Shown: in pieces, positions 8,353 to 17,471 of the stretch
Layout of the letters: the number at the start of each line of letters is the position of its first letter
How positions within the stretch are numbered: the stretch's first letter is position 1
Assembly (NCBI RefSeq): GCF_018139645.1
Contig: NZ_JAGSPM010000002.1
Span: 372,001 to 436,000, forward strand
DNA from: Affinundibacterium baiyunense
Lineage (GTDB): Bacteria > Pseudomonadota > Gammaproteobacteria > Burkholderiales > Burkholderiaceae_D
DNA length: 64,000 nt
Direction of reading: 5' to 3'
The notes under the pieces: generated by a model
Database searches by the model: none
What the model saw: only the letters and a program-made list of their open reading frames with translations
What the model was told of the DNA's origin: nothing
Made by a program: the position numbers and the translations under genes

Positions 8353-8774
8353 ATGAAAAGCATTGAAAACAGCTCACGATCAAGCGGCGAACCAAAAGGG
8401 CCCTCTTCTCGTAAGTTTGTACTAAACCCTCGTGGAATGTTATGGGCGATGAAGCCGAGTAATTCTTGTCCAATATAGACCGCAACCGATTCTCCATCCT
8501 TAGACCAAAGAAACTTGATCGACTCTTCGCTTGGCAGTGCACGCTTAGCGGCATCACTTACATAGCGTCGCGTCGCTGGTGGAGCGGATTCTGATGAGCC
8601 GAAATCATCTAAGTTCTCTGGTGCTTCTATGGTATTTAAAAGCCAGCAATCCGCTATCGGGTTATCGCCGTTGGGTTCGGTCAGATAGCACCAAACGGAA
8701 GAGCCCTCATCGACCACGACGACATTTCTGTGAGAAGTAGCATGGTATTCAGTCAAAAACAGTGGTTCGTTCAT
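8349..8774 (-). CDS. hypothetical protein of 141 residues between two inverted REP elements
   Basis: An acidic soluble protein without signal peptide or membrane segment. Its C-terminal end (PFGSPLDRELFSMLFM) runs into the left REP copy, so the stop region and the repeat overlap by a few bases. I do not recognise the family. The N-terminal part is strand-rich with several tryptophans, and the C-terminal half has a VYIGQELLGFIAHN strand-turn pattern. An inverted REP pair on both sides suggests the gene could be moved or inverted as a unit, but there is no transposase beside it. Confidence 0.55.
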   Translation of the reverse strand: MNEPLFLTEYHATSHRNVVVVDEGSSVWCYLTEPNGDNPIADCWLLNTIEAPENLDDFGSSESAPPATRRYVSDAAKRALPSEESIKFLWSKDGESVAVYIGQELLGFIAHNIPRGFSTNLREEGPFGSPLDRELFSMLFM

Positions 8775-8795
8775 TGTGGTGTCCAGTTGGTTTTG

Positions 8796-8815
8796 TAGGG
8801 CGGGTGCAACCCGCG
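8796..8815 (+). repeat. REP-like element, right copy
   Basis: Same 20-bp element as at 8333-8352, in inverted orientation, 22 nt upstream of the start codon of the gene it brackets. Confidence 0.75.
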
Positions 8816-8862
8816 CGTTGTTTCGACGAGGATGGTGCAGTGTAGCTCTGCGTCTTAGGGCA

Positions 8863-9156
8863 TTATAAGATTTCAGAAAAGAAGGTAAAACCAGAAGGTT
8901 TTTTTAATAAGCCTTTTAGAAGCCCGACTTGTTTGCATTCCGTCCCAATCAGCGTTAAGGACTTAGCGCCCTCATGTGATGAGTATGGTGGAGATTTCCA
9001 TTCCAACTCGACCAAATGGATCGCTGCCCGTATGGCGTTTTCTTGATTGTTACTCCAAACAACACGGGTTGTGAAAAAGCCAGTGATTGGCTGCTCGTCA
9101 TTCAACGGTTTTATTTGAAGGCCATTACCCTCCATTAGTACACTGTAGTAGGGCAT
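8863..9156 (-). CDS. hypothetical protein of 97 residues
   Basis: A small soluble protein beginning MPYYSVLMEGNG. Its middle part, GFFTTRVVWSNNQENAIRAAIHLVELEW, alternates strand and helix and resembles a recurrent group of short proteobacterial proteins of unknown role. No catalytic motif is visible. It sits on the same strand as its two neighbours, with gaps of 88 and 192 nt, so an operon is uncertain. Confidence 0.6.
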   Translation of the reverse strand: MPYYSVLMEGNGLQIKPLNDEQPITGFFTTRVVWSNNQENAIRAAIHLVELEWKSPPYSSHEGAKSLTLIGTECKQVGLLKGLLKKPSGFTFFSEIL

Positions 9157-9348
9157 CTTTAGCGCGACCTAAGAAATCCATATAGAGATAGATAAAATAT
9201 CTCGACTAAATAAATTGATGTCACGTGTACCACCTAGCATAAAGCTTACCCCTAAATTCGTAGGTATATCGATTCTTAAAAAACACAGCAAATCTCCGCC
9301 ACTTTGTCGTCACTGCTTGGATACGTTCTACTTGAATGACGCGCTTAA

Positions 9349-9831
9349 CTAATTATCACAGACAAACCCATGATCTTTCTTGTAGCGCGTAACATCTGCT
9401 TTCGGCATAGTTTTGAACATCGCGCAGACGGTAAAGCTTCCAATCTGTTTTCCGTTCAATTCGTAGCCCCAGTCGGTAATTTGCTCGCGTTTAAAAGCGT
9501 AAACCTCACCTGCAATCACTGACTTAACGACCTGTGGGTCATTCGCAAGGACGCCAGCGAAGCCGTCTTTGATTTCTTTAAATGGAATAAACCAAAAGTG
9601 CTCAACGCCACCTTCATCTGACAGCTTCACTTTCACTTTGAAGTTAGAAGCACCTTCAGGAGGCTTTCTGGAAAGCGCCAAGAAGCCATCAAGGGTTCTT
9701 CTTGCTTCAGCGATTGCTAAGTTCATATTCTTGTCTTGCTCACTGACTTTTACTGTTCGGTCGTCAATTTTGTCGGAGGCTGAACAAAGATTAGAGAGCA
9801 CTAAAATTGATGCAAAAATAGATTTTTTCAT
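9349..9831 (-). CDS. DUF2314 (YegJ-like) exported protein
   Basis: A 160-residue protein with a signal peptide (MKKSIFASILVLSNLCSA) followed by a DUF2314 domain. Diagnostic blocks are MNLAIAEARRTLDGFLAL near residue 36 and the EHFWFIPFKEIKDGFAGVL block near residue 78. A cysteine sits at the end of the signal region, but the preceding residues do not make a standard lipobox, so a soluble periplasmic protein is more likely than a lipoprotein. The domain has no established biochemical function. AGGT 4 nt before the ATG is a weak ribosome site. Confidence 0.75.
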   Translation of the reverse strand: MKKSIFASILVLSNLCSASDKIDDRTVKVSEQDKNMNLAIAEARRTLDGFLALSRKPPEGASNFKVKVKLSDEGGVEHFWFIPFKEIKDGFAGVLANDPQVVKSVIAGEVYAFKREQITDWGYELNGKQIGSFTVCAMFKTMPKADVTRYKKDHGFVCDN

Positions 9832-10562
9832 TGATACCTAACGAATGGCGTCTATCCTTTACACCGAAAACGCAAAAATAAGAAATTGCGATCAATGTGG
9901 TGGATAAACATTGTTGGACTGAATCGCTACGATTTGACTGAGTAAATAGATTGTATGCGGATTGGTTTAATAATTGCTAGTAAATTAGCTAGATAATTGG
10001 TACATCATCCTTGACGCAAATGTGAATTGTTCCTTCTCTCTTACTTGCTCACAGTTTTGAGAGTTGGTTGGTGTTGAATTAGCCCAACCCAACTCTATAC
10101 TTTCCTTGGTTGGTTGGTTGGTTGGTTGGTTGTTGGCCTTCACTTCGTTAAGCTTCACGCTATTGGTTCCATTTCATTTCGACGCAAAGCACTATCAGGC
10201 AAAAGCTCCGCATCCTTCAAATTCAAAGCGTATATATCGCGTATAAGCTTTCCCCCGCACCTTTCCGTCACAGCAATTTGATCTAGACCAAACTAAGTTA
10301 TTTCCCCATCTGGTCTTACCGCCCGCCAATTTCAATTAAAGCTACACTAGCGCCACTTTAGCTAGTGGTCTGCTCGCTGTTGGAATTTCCTCGCTGCATT
10401 TGTCATTCCCTCTCGAATGGAGGATACTTGCAATATGGGAATTTCTAGAGACTTTCCACTAGGTTTGATTGCCAGCTTTCTTACCCAGAAAGCGTGTGCA
10501 ATCAAACATTAAAACTAAAACAAATTGGCACTTCTTGAACTTTAAACAAGTAAGGAACAAGC
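9832..10562. other. non-coding interval upstream of the glutamate dehydrogenase gene
   Basis: There is no supportable gene in these 731 bases. It holds an imperfect GAGTTGG.../...CCAACTC hairpin at 10061-10094, a TTGG microsatellite at 10106-10129, and a small inverted repeat CACTAGC/GCTAGTG at about 10348-10371. The next gene's ribosome site AAGGA is at its right end. A frame across the microsatellite (10064-10246) looks like a by-product of the repeat. Confidence 0.6.
10106..10129 (+). repeat. TTGG tetranucleotide tract (6 units)
   Basis: Six tandem TTGG units about 430 nt upstream of the glutamate dehydrogenase start. Tracts of this kind are prone to slippage. It lies outside any supported gene, so only a promoter-distance effect could be imagined. 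Confidence 0.85.
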
Positions 10563-13500
10563 ATGACCTCATCCCATTTTGCCGAACTCATGGCATATGC
10601 CCAAGAACATTCTGGCTCCGCCAGCAAACGTCAAGGCGGCTTTATCGCTGCTTATTTTGAAAACACCGATCCCGATGAAATCACCGCCCGTGGCGCGGCG
10701 AATTTGTTTGCCTTGGCGAACGCGCATTGGCGCTTGTTAGACACCCCGCGTGCGGCGAATACGCCGAAGATCCGCGTGTTTAACCCTAGTTTGGCAGAAG
10801 ATGGCTTTGTCAGCGAACACACCGTGGTGCAGATCGTGAACGACAATATGCCGTTCTTGGTCGATTCCGTCACGATGGCGATTAACCGTAGCGGTCGTAC
10901 CGCGCACTGGATTGTGCATCCTTTGATGAGCGTAGCGCGCAATGCCGATGGTAGTATTGCCGAAGTCAGTACCGTCGCTGCGGCAACTGCGGCTGGCCGT
11001 AATGATCCAGTTGAATCCTTGATCTTGGTCGAATGTGATCGCATCGTCAGCGCCGCCGATCAACAAGCGCTGGTCGATGACTTGATGCACGTGCTCGCTG
11101 ATGTACGTAGTGCCGTGGTTGATTGGCAGCCGATGTTAGGCCGCGTCAAAGAACTCATCACCGCATCAGAAAAATTCACCAGCACGCATCAAAGTCATGG
11201 CGAAGGTATCGCCTTTTTGCGTTGGTTAGAAGACCGTCATTTCACTTTCTTGGGTGCGCGTGATTACGAACTCAAACGCAATGGCAATCAAGTCAGTCTG
11301 GTCGCCTTAGCCGATTCCGGCCTCGGCATTTTGCGTGGCAAGGTCAATACCAACGAAACTTTATTGCCGCCTGAGGTTGTGGCATTGATCGATTCCGACG
11401 AAACGGTCTTAGTCACCAAAGCAATGACCCGCGCCACCGTACATCGCCCAGCATGGCTCGATTACATCGCGGTCAAACGCTTTAATGATGCCGGTCAAGT
11501 GATTGGTGAATCGCGCTTCCTCGGTCTCTACACTTCCACCGCATATTCCGCAGCGGTCAACGAGATTCCACAAGTACGTCAACGCACAGCCGCCGTGATG
11601 AGTGCAGCGGGTGTCGTGCCTGAGAGTCATGCAGCTAAAGCTTTGCAATCGATTCTTGATGATTATCCACGTGATGAATTATTCCAAGTCGATACCGCCA
11701 CTTTGACCGATCACGCGATTGGTATTTTGCGTTTGCAAGAGCGTCAACGTGTGCGTTTGTTCTTGCGTCGTGATCCGTTTGGTCGCTTCACTTCAGCCCA
11801 AGTATTTGTGCCACGTGATCGCTACAACACCGAATTGCGCGTCAAGATCAGTAGCGAATTGATGAGCGCCTTAGATGGTCAATCGATCGAATTCACACCG
11901 ATGCTGACCGATAGTCCGTTAGCGCGCATTCACTATTTGGTCCGTGCCAAAGCCGATGCGCCTTTGAACGTGAATGTGTCTGCGCTCGAAGCGCGTATCG
12001 CCAAACTCGCGCAACGTTGGGAAGACGATTGCAGCAATGAACTCTTGCGCACCCATGGCGAAGGCCGTGGCTTGGATTTGGCAAATCGTTTTGCGAATGC
12101 CTTCCCAAGCGCCTATCGCGAAGACTTCTCACCACAAGCAGGTGCAGAAGATGCCGATATCTTGGCTGGCTTATCGAATGCCGCGCCATTGGCAGTCAAG
12201 CTGTATCGTCCTCTAGATGCCGTCGCAGGCTTGTTGCGCTTTAAGATTTACAACACCTCCAAAGTCGCTTTGTCGGATTCTCTGCCAGTGCTAGAACGCA
12301 TGGGCGCTCGCGTACTCGACGAACATCCTTACCACGTGGCAGATGGCGCTAGCGAATTGTGGATTCATGATCTGGGTTTGCAATTGCCAGTCGAAACTGA
12401 TCTCGCCGCAGTTAAAGCCCGTTTTGAAGAATTATTCTGCCAAGCATGGCGCGGCGAAGTTGAAAGCGATGATCTGAATCGTTTGGTATTGAACACCGCA
12501 CTCGATGCCCGCTCTATCGCGGTCTTGCGCGCATGCTCACGTTACTTCAAACAACTCGGTTTCGCTTACAGCCAAAACTATATCGAAGCCGCACTCAACA
12601 AAAACTGCGGCATCACGCAATTGATCGCAGAATTATTCGGTGCACGCTTTAAGCCTGATTTTGTTGGCGACCGTGATGCAGCACAAAAACACATCCGCGA
12701 ACAAATCGAAGCGGCGATGAGTCAAGTCGCTAGTTTGGATGAAGACCGCATCTTGCGCCAATTCATCGCCACGATTTTGGCAACGCTGCGTACCAACTTG
12801 TGGCAAACCACCGAGACTGGCGCGTTCAAGCCTTACATGAGTTTTAAACTCAATCCACGCGAAGTGCCAGGCGTGCCAGAACCAAAACCGCTATTCGAAA
12901 TCTGGGTCTATTCCCCACGTGTCGAAGGCGTGCATTTACGCGGTGGCAAAGTGGCGCGCGGTGGTCTGCGTTGGTCAGATCGCCGTGAAGATTTCCGTAC
13001 CGAGATTCTTGGTTTGGTCAAAGCGCAGCAAGTCAAAAACACCGTCATCGTGCCAGTCGGCTCTAAAGGTGGCTTCGTCCTTAAAAACCCACCCGCGATG
13101 TCGGATCGCGAAGCCTATCAAGCCGAAGGCGTGGCCTGCTACAAGATCTTCTTGTCTGGTCTGTTAGACGTGACCGACAACATCGTCAAAGGCAATGTCG
13201 TACCACCGACTAAAGTGGTGCGCCATGATCCAGATGATCCATACTTGGTCGTTGCTGCTGACAAAGGCACGGCAACTTTCTCTGATATCGCGAACGGTGT
13301 CTCAGCCGATTACGGTTTCTGGCTAGGCGATGCGTTTGCCTCTGGTGGCTCGGTCGGTTACGACCACAAAAAAATGGGCATCACCGCACGCGGTGCATGG
13401 GAATCAGTCAAACGTCATTTCCGCTCCTTCGGTCACAACACCCAAACCACGCCATTCACGGTGGCCGGTATCGGCGATATGTCGGGTGACGTGTTTGGTA

Positions 13501-15323
13501 ATGGCATGCTCTTATCCGAACAAATTAAATTGGTGCTGGCATTCGATCACCGCCATATTTTCATCGACCCAAATCCAGATGTCGCCAAATCGTTTGCCGA
13601 ACGCCAACGCATGTTCAATCTGCCACGCTCCAGCTGGGATGATTACAACAAAGACTTAATTTCTAAAGGCGGTGGCGTTTATCCACGTGGTGCTAAATCG
13701 ATTAGCCTCAGCCCAGAAGCCCGCGCTGTATTAGGCATAGAGACGGCAGAACTCACGCCAGTCGAATTGCTCAAAGCGATCTTGCAAGCGCCTGTCGATT
13801 TGCTCTACAACGGCGGTATCGGAACCTACGTCAAAGCCACGTTTGAAACCCACGCCCAAGTCGGTGATAAATCCAGCGACGCCTTCCGCGTTAATGGTAA
13901 CGAGCTGCGTTGCAAAGTTTTAGCAGAGGGCGGTAACCTCGGTTGCACCCAAAACGGTCGTATCGAATTCGCGCAAAAAGGTGGTCGCATCTACACCGAC
14001 GCGATTGATAACTCCGCCGGTGTCGATTGCTCCGATCACGAAGTTAATATCAAGATCTTGGTTGGCGCTATCACCGAAGCAGGCGATCTCACGCTCAAAC
14101 AACGGAATGACCTGTTAGCCTCGATGACCGATGAAGTCGGCCACTTAGTGTTAACCGACAACTACTACCAAGGCCAAGCACTCGACATCGCTTGCCATCG
14201 TCCGCTGTATGTACTCGATGGTCAACAACGTTTGATGCAAACCTTAGAGCGCCAAGGTCGCTTAAACCGTGCGATTGAATTCCTCCCATCGGATGAAGAA
14301 ATCGCTCGCCGCCGCGCCCACAAACAAGGCCTCACCGCACCAGAAAACGCAGTCGTCTTAGCCTACGCCAAGATGGCGGTGTTTGATGAATTGGTCGCGT
14401 CTAATTTGCCAGACGACCCATTCTTCAGCCGCGCTTTGAAAGCCTACTTCCCGCAAGTTTTATCCGAGAAGTTCCCAGAAGCGATTGCCAATCACCAGTT
14501 GAAGCGCGAGATCATCGCCACCTTCATCACCAACACCGTGGTCAATCGCACTGGCGCCACCTTTGTCAATTTCATCGCTTCAGAAGCCGCCGCTTCCGCC
14601 GCCGATGTAATCCGTGCCTTCACCTTAGCGCGCGAGATTTTTGACTTAGAAGCCCTGTGGGATCAAATCGACGCCTTGGATTACAAAGTTGATTCCAAAC
14701 TGCAATTAGACTTGCTCAGCAAATTAACAGCGATTGCACAACGCGCCTCACGTTGGATGCTACGTGCCCGCACCCAAAACGCCGATCTGCCAACGCTGAT
14801 CCAACGCTACCAACCAGGCGCACGCGAACTACGCGCCAACGTCTCCACATGGTTGCCAGCAGCGGCCTACGCTAGCTTGCAAGAAGCTAGCGCAGCCTTG
14901 GTTCAAGCCGGTGTCGAAGCAGGCCTCGCCGAAAATCTGGCCGCCTTGGAATTCATCTTCCCAGCGCTGGATTTAGTCGACCTCGCACAAAGCACAAGCA
15001 GCGATTTAGAAAAAGCAGCGCGCACCTATTTTGGTGTCGATGCCGAACTCGGCTTAACCGGCTGGCGAGATCAAATCAATCGCCTACCAACCGACACGCT
15101 ATGGCAAACACAAGCCCGCGGCAGCGCCCGCGACGACGTGTATTCCATCGCCAGCCAAGTGACCAAATCACTGCTATCACGCCAAGAAGACATCGCAACA
15201 TGGCGCGAACAACACACGGCAGCGATTGCGAAGTTGAATCAATTGTTGGCGACGATTACGACGCAGGGTGCGGATTTAGCGCCTGTGTCTGTGGCTTTGC
15301 GGGAGTTGCGTGGGTTGGCTTGA
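10563..15323 (+). CDS. gdh2: NAD-specific glutamate dehydrogenase, large 180-kDa class
   Basis: A 1586-residue enzyme that oxidises glutamate to 2-oxoglutarate and ammonia with NAD, a catabolic route feeding the TCA cycle. It matches the bacterial large-GDH family in length and layout: a long N-terminal regulatory region with ACT-like folds (about residues 1-700), then the catalytic and nucleotide-binding core. The strongest core block is RGGLRWSDRREDFRTEILGL, followed by VPVGSKGGFV (about residues 798-840). Later conserved blocks include GDMSGDVFGNGMLLS and LYNGGIGTYVK. AAGGA precedes the ATG. It is a monocistronic gene with a hairpin terminator just downstream. Confidence 0.96.
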   Translation: MTSSHFAELMAYAQEHSGSASKRQGGFIAAYFENTDPDEITARGAANLFALANAHWRLLDTPRAANTPKIRVFNPSLAEDGFVSEHTVVQIVNDNMPFLVDSVTMAINRSGRTAHWIVHPLMSVARNADGSIAEVSTVAAATAAGRNDPVESLILVECDRIVSAADQQALVDDLMHVLADVRSAVVDWQPMLGRVKELITASEKFTSTHQSHGEGIAFLRWLEDRHFTFLGARDYELKRNGNQVSLVALADSGLGILRGKVNTNETLLPPEVVALIDSDETVLVTKAMTRATVHRPAWLDYIAVKRFNDAGQVIGESRFLGLYTSTAYSAAVNEIPQVRQRTAAVMSAAGVVPESHAAKALQSILDDYPRDELFQVDTATLTDHAIGILRLQERQRVRLFLRRDPFGRFTSAQVFVPRDRYNTELRVKISSELMSALDGQSIEFTPMLTDSPLARIHYLVRAKADAPLNVNVSALEARIAKLAQRWEDDCSNELLRTHGEGRGLDLANRFANAFPSAYREDFSPQAGAEDADILAGLSNAAPLAVKLYRPLDAVAGLLRFKIYNTSKVALSDSLPVLERMGARVLDEHPYHVADGASELWIHDLGLQLPVETDLAAVKARFEELFCQAWRGEVESDDLNRLVLNTALDARSIAVLRACSRYFKQLGFAYSQNYIEAALNKNCGITQLIAELFGARFKPDFVGDRDAAQKHIREQIEAAMSQVASLDEDRILRQFIATILATLRTNLWQTTETGAFKPYMSFKLNPREVPGVPEPKPLFEIWVYSPRVEGVHLRGGKVARGGLRWSDRREDFRTEILGLVKAQQVKNTVIVPVGSKGGFVLKNPPAMSDREAYQAEGVACYKIFLSGLLDVTDNIVKGNVVPPTKVVRHDPDDPYLVVAADKGTATFSDIANGVSADYGFWLGDAFASGGSVGYDHKKMGITARGAWESVKRHFRSFGHNTQTTPFTVAGIGDMSGDVFGNGMLLSEQIKLVLAFDHRHIFIDPNPDVAKSFAERQRMFNLPRSSWDDYNKDLISKGGGVYPRGAKSISLSPEARAVLGIETAELTPVELLKAILQAPVDLLYNGGIGTYVKATFETHAQVGDKSSDAFRVNGNELRCKVLAEGGNLGCTQNGRIEFAQKGGRIYTDAIDNSAGVDCSDHEVNIKILVGAITEAGDLTLKQRNDLLASMTDEVGHLVLTDNYYQGQALDIACHRPLYVLDGQQRLMQTLERQGRLNRAIEFLPSDEEIARRRAHKQGLTAPENAVVLAYAKMAVFDELVASNLPDDPFFSRALKAYFPQVLSEKFPEAIANHQLKREIIATFITNTVVNRTGATFVNFIASEAAASAADVIRAFTLAREIFDLEALWDQIDALDYKVDSKLQLDLLSKLTAIAQRASRWMLRARTQNADLPTLIQRYQPGARELRANVSTWLPAAAYASLQEASAALVQAGVEAGLAENLAALEFIFPALDLVDLAQSTSSDLEKAARTYFGVDAELGLTGWRDQINRLPTDTLWQTQARGSARDDVYSIASQVTKSLLSRQEDIATWREQHTAAIAKLNQLLATITTQGADLAPVSVALRELRGLA

Positions 15324-15340
15324 GTTTGAATGTTGTTGAA

Positions 15341-15378
15341 GCGTAGGGGGGGCACGAATTTTGTGCCCACGCGTTTTT
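15341..15378 (+). terminator. candidate terminator of the glutamate dehydrogenase gene
   Basis: A GGGCAC/GTGCCC stem with a 7-nt loop, extended by outer GCGT/ACGC pairing across a bulge, then five Ts. It starts 17 nt after the stop codon. Confidence 0.6.
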
Positions 15379-15515
15379 GAGTTGAAAATAATGTGGAAAA
15401 TTATTTAGATTGATGAATGTGAAATGAGAATTTTCAGATATGATTTAACTTTAATAAGAACTTTTCTGAAAGCGCAGCACCAATGCATCAACACATAAAA
15501 AAATTAAGTAAGAAG

Positions 15516-15547
15516 AAAATGGCGATCAATTGATCGCCATTTTTTTT
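15516..15547. terminator. strong palindromic terminator
   Basis: A perfect 28-base palindrome with core TGGCGATCAATTGATCGCCA, flanked by A-rich left and T-rich right tracts. It would work in both directions. It separates the glutamate dehydrogenase gene from the ATPase-led gene block. Confidence 0.8.
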
Positions 15548-15626
15548 ACATGTAAATAATATTCTGAGGCAAGTAAATAGCCTTATTCACACAATTCGTC
15601 TGGGAAAAGTTAAGAGATTTTAGTAC

Positions 15627-15640
15627 GGAATATATATTCC
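15627..15640. promoter_or_regulatory. perfect 14-bp palindrome upstream of the ATPase-led block
   Basis: GGAATATATATTCC lies 54 nt before the ATG of the P-loop ATPase gene, within an AT-rich stretch where a promoter would be expected. It could be an operator; no regulator gene is adjacent. Confidence 0.35.
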
Positions 15641-15694
15641 TATTGCGCCGCCATTACTAAATCTAAATTACAAAATATTTTATTGGAGATCTAA

Positions 15695-17131
15695 ATGAAA
15701 TTTGGCGATATATATGGACAGTGGTACTTAAACTCTACACCCTTTGCTGTTGAGGCGTTGAAGTGTAACGAGAAAGGTGAGCGACTTCTTCAAGGACGTG
15801 ATCAAGATATCACAAACGTCATGCACAAACTCCATCGCAACGCTCGAATTACTTGTATTGACGGACACTATGGCAGTGGGAAAACTAGCCTCGTGAATGT
15901 CGCTATTTATAAATGCCTGAAGGCTTTTAAAGCAAAAGAGACAAATCAAATATTAATTCCATGCAAGGTCGCGTTCCAACTAAAAGATGATCTCGATGTC
16001 GATGAGTTTACAAGAAATGTGCTCCAGCACGTTGTTTTGGCGATTAAAGAGCATCAGGAAATACTGACACCAATTTGTGATATCACAGGATTTGATAATC
16101 TAAGTAAAGTGCTTAGTGACCCGATTTTGAGCATGCAATCTGGAGATTTAAATAGTTCATTTGCCGTCGGTGTGCCAGGAATCGCATCATTTAACATGGG
16201 CGGGCGTGGAGGCTTAAGTGAGTCAGTAAACAATTCTGCGGGTTTTAATTCTGTCGGTTTTGAGTTTGCAGCAAAGAACTTGCTTGAAAAAATATTCACT
16301 TCTATTGGGGGAGGAGTTGTTTGTGTGATCGACAATATCGAATTGCTCGAGACAGCGACTAAAGCGAGGAAAACACTTGAGTTACTGCGCGATCGTTTGC
16401 TAACTACCAAAGGTTTGAGGTGGGTGTTCTGTGGTGCAAATGGTGTAATTCATAGTCTCGCAGCGTCACCTAGACTCTCAGCTTTCTTGAATACTCCAGT
16501 ACTTGATCTACAAGCTGTTCGGAAAGTTGATCTTAAAGATGTTATTGAAGCTCGAATTGAAGAGTATTCAATTCGTCCTGAGGAAACTTTTGATAAGTTG
16601 CCCTTCGGTTTGGTACAAATTGAATGGCTTTATGATGTTTTGAATTATAACCTCCGAGATCTATTGTCCCATTTGGAGCAATACTGCGAATATGTGTCTA
16701 CTAGCAGAGTGGTTGTAAATCATCAAATGAAAGACATTCTTTTTAAGAGATGGGTTCGTTCGTTCGGTGAATTTAACTATAAAGATATTTCAAAGCAAAT
16801 ATCCAAAAACGCTTGGTTAGTATTGGATGCTGCAATGTCGGATGACTTCAGAGGAACTTTTAATGCAGGTCAGTTCGATTTATTTAACCGTAACAGTAAG
16901 ATTCCTGTTACTCCAGAAACTTTTCGAAAATGGTTAAGGGATCTCAAGCGTTGCGACATCATTACCCAGTCTATTCCAAATGATCTTGAGCAGGACAGTC
17001 AAGACGAGTTAGAACTAGAAACTTACAGTGTAACGTCAAAGGGGGCGCTGGTGTTTTATTATCGTTTGCAGGAGCAACAAACTCTCACACTTTCACAGCA
17101 TCATGATTGGCTGAAACGTGTAAGTAGATAA
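15695..17131 (+). CDS. P-loop ATPase, STAND/AAA-like, lead gene of a putative defence block
   Basis: A 478-residue protein with a Walker A loop GHYGSGKTS at residues 57-65 and a Walker B strand VVCVIDNIELLE near 208-219. A helical region and a probable winged-helix end (residues about 370-478) follow. The arrangement fits STAND- or ORC-like ATPases that act as switches in defence and DNA transactions, but I cannot place it in a named family. GGAG precedes the ATG. The gene is AT-richer than the dehydrogenase gene before it. The next intact gene on the strand is the GNAT-PIN fusion, 340 nt on, so co-transcription is possible but not shown. Confidence 0.8.
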   Translation: MKFGDIYGQWYLNSTPFAVEALKCNEKGERLLQGRDQDITNVMHKLHRNARITCIDGHYGSGKTSLVNVAIYKCLKAFKAKETNQILIPCKVAFQLKDDLDVDEFTRNVLQHVVLAIKEHQEILTPICDITGFDNLSKVLSDPILSMQSGDLNSSFAVGVPGIASFNMGGRGGLSESVNNSAGFNSVGFEFAAKNLLEKIFTSIGGGVVCVIDNIELLETATKARKTLELLRDRLLTTKGLRWVFCGANGVIHSLAASPRLSAFLNTPVLDLQAVRKVDLKDVIEARIEEYSIRPEETFDKLPFGLVQIEWLYDVLNYNLRDLLSHLEQYCEYVSTSRVVVNHQMKDILFKRWVRSFGEFNYKDISKQISKNAWLVLDAAMSDDFRGTFNAGQFDLFNRNSKIPVTPETFRKWLRDLKRCDIITQSIPNDLEQDSQDELELETYSVTSKGALVFYYRLQEQQTLTLSQHHDWLKRVSR

Positions 17132-17146
17132 TTTGATCCAAGAGGG

Positions 17147-17437
17147 ATGAATTATAGTTCGTCTGATTTTGTTTACTTTGGAGAATACTGGGCGTTTAAC
17201 ACGCCGCTTAACGCTATTTTCCCCCTAAATGAGTTCGCAATCAAAGAGCTGCTACTTGAGGTATGAGATTTATTGCAGGCGGTGAACTCTGGCGAGTACC
17301 GAACTAATAGCAAACATTATGGACGCGGCCTGGTAGATGTAGGTCAAAGTACAGGGACATCCATTAGCACCTGGCGGTCAACTAGACGAACAACATACGG
17401 TGAACTATTAGCTGATGTAGTTCTCATTTATTTTTGA
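17147..17437 (+). pseudogene. 97-codon frame interrupted by one in-frame TGA
   Basis: Between the ATPase and the GNAT-PIN genes, an ATG at 17147 preceded at once by GAGGG opens a 39-codon frame that looks protein-like (VYFGEYWAFNTPLN). It stops at TGA 17264-17266, and the same frame then stays open for 57 more codons to a TGA at 17435. The simplest reading is a small gene broken by one nonsense mutation; two short genes, or readthrough, are less likely. No family is recognised. The rest of the 340-nt gap shows nothing further. Confidence 0.35.
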
Positions 17438-17471
17438 CTATCAGATTTTTATACTGATCCGAACTCCATTT

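Noticed and set aside
10064..10246. 60-codon frame across the TTGG tract (GWLVGWLLAF)
   Set aside because: The hydrophobic stretch is only the translation of the microsatellite; no ribosome site and no similarity to a known small membrane protein.
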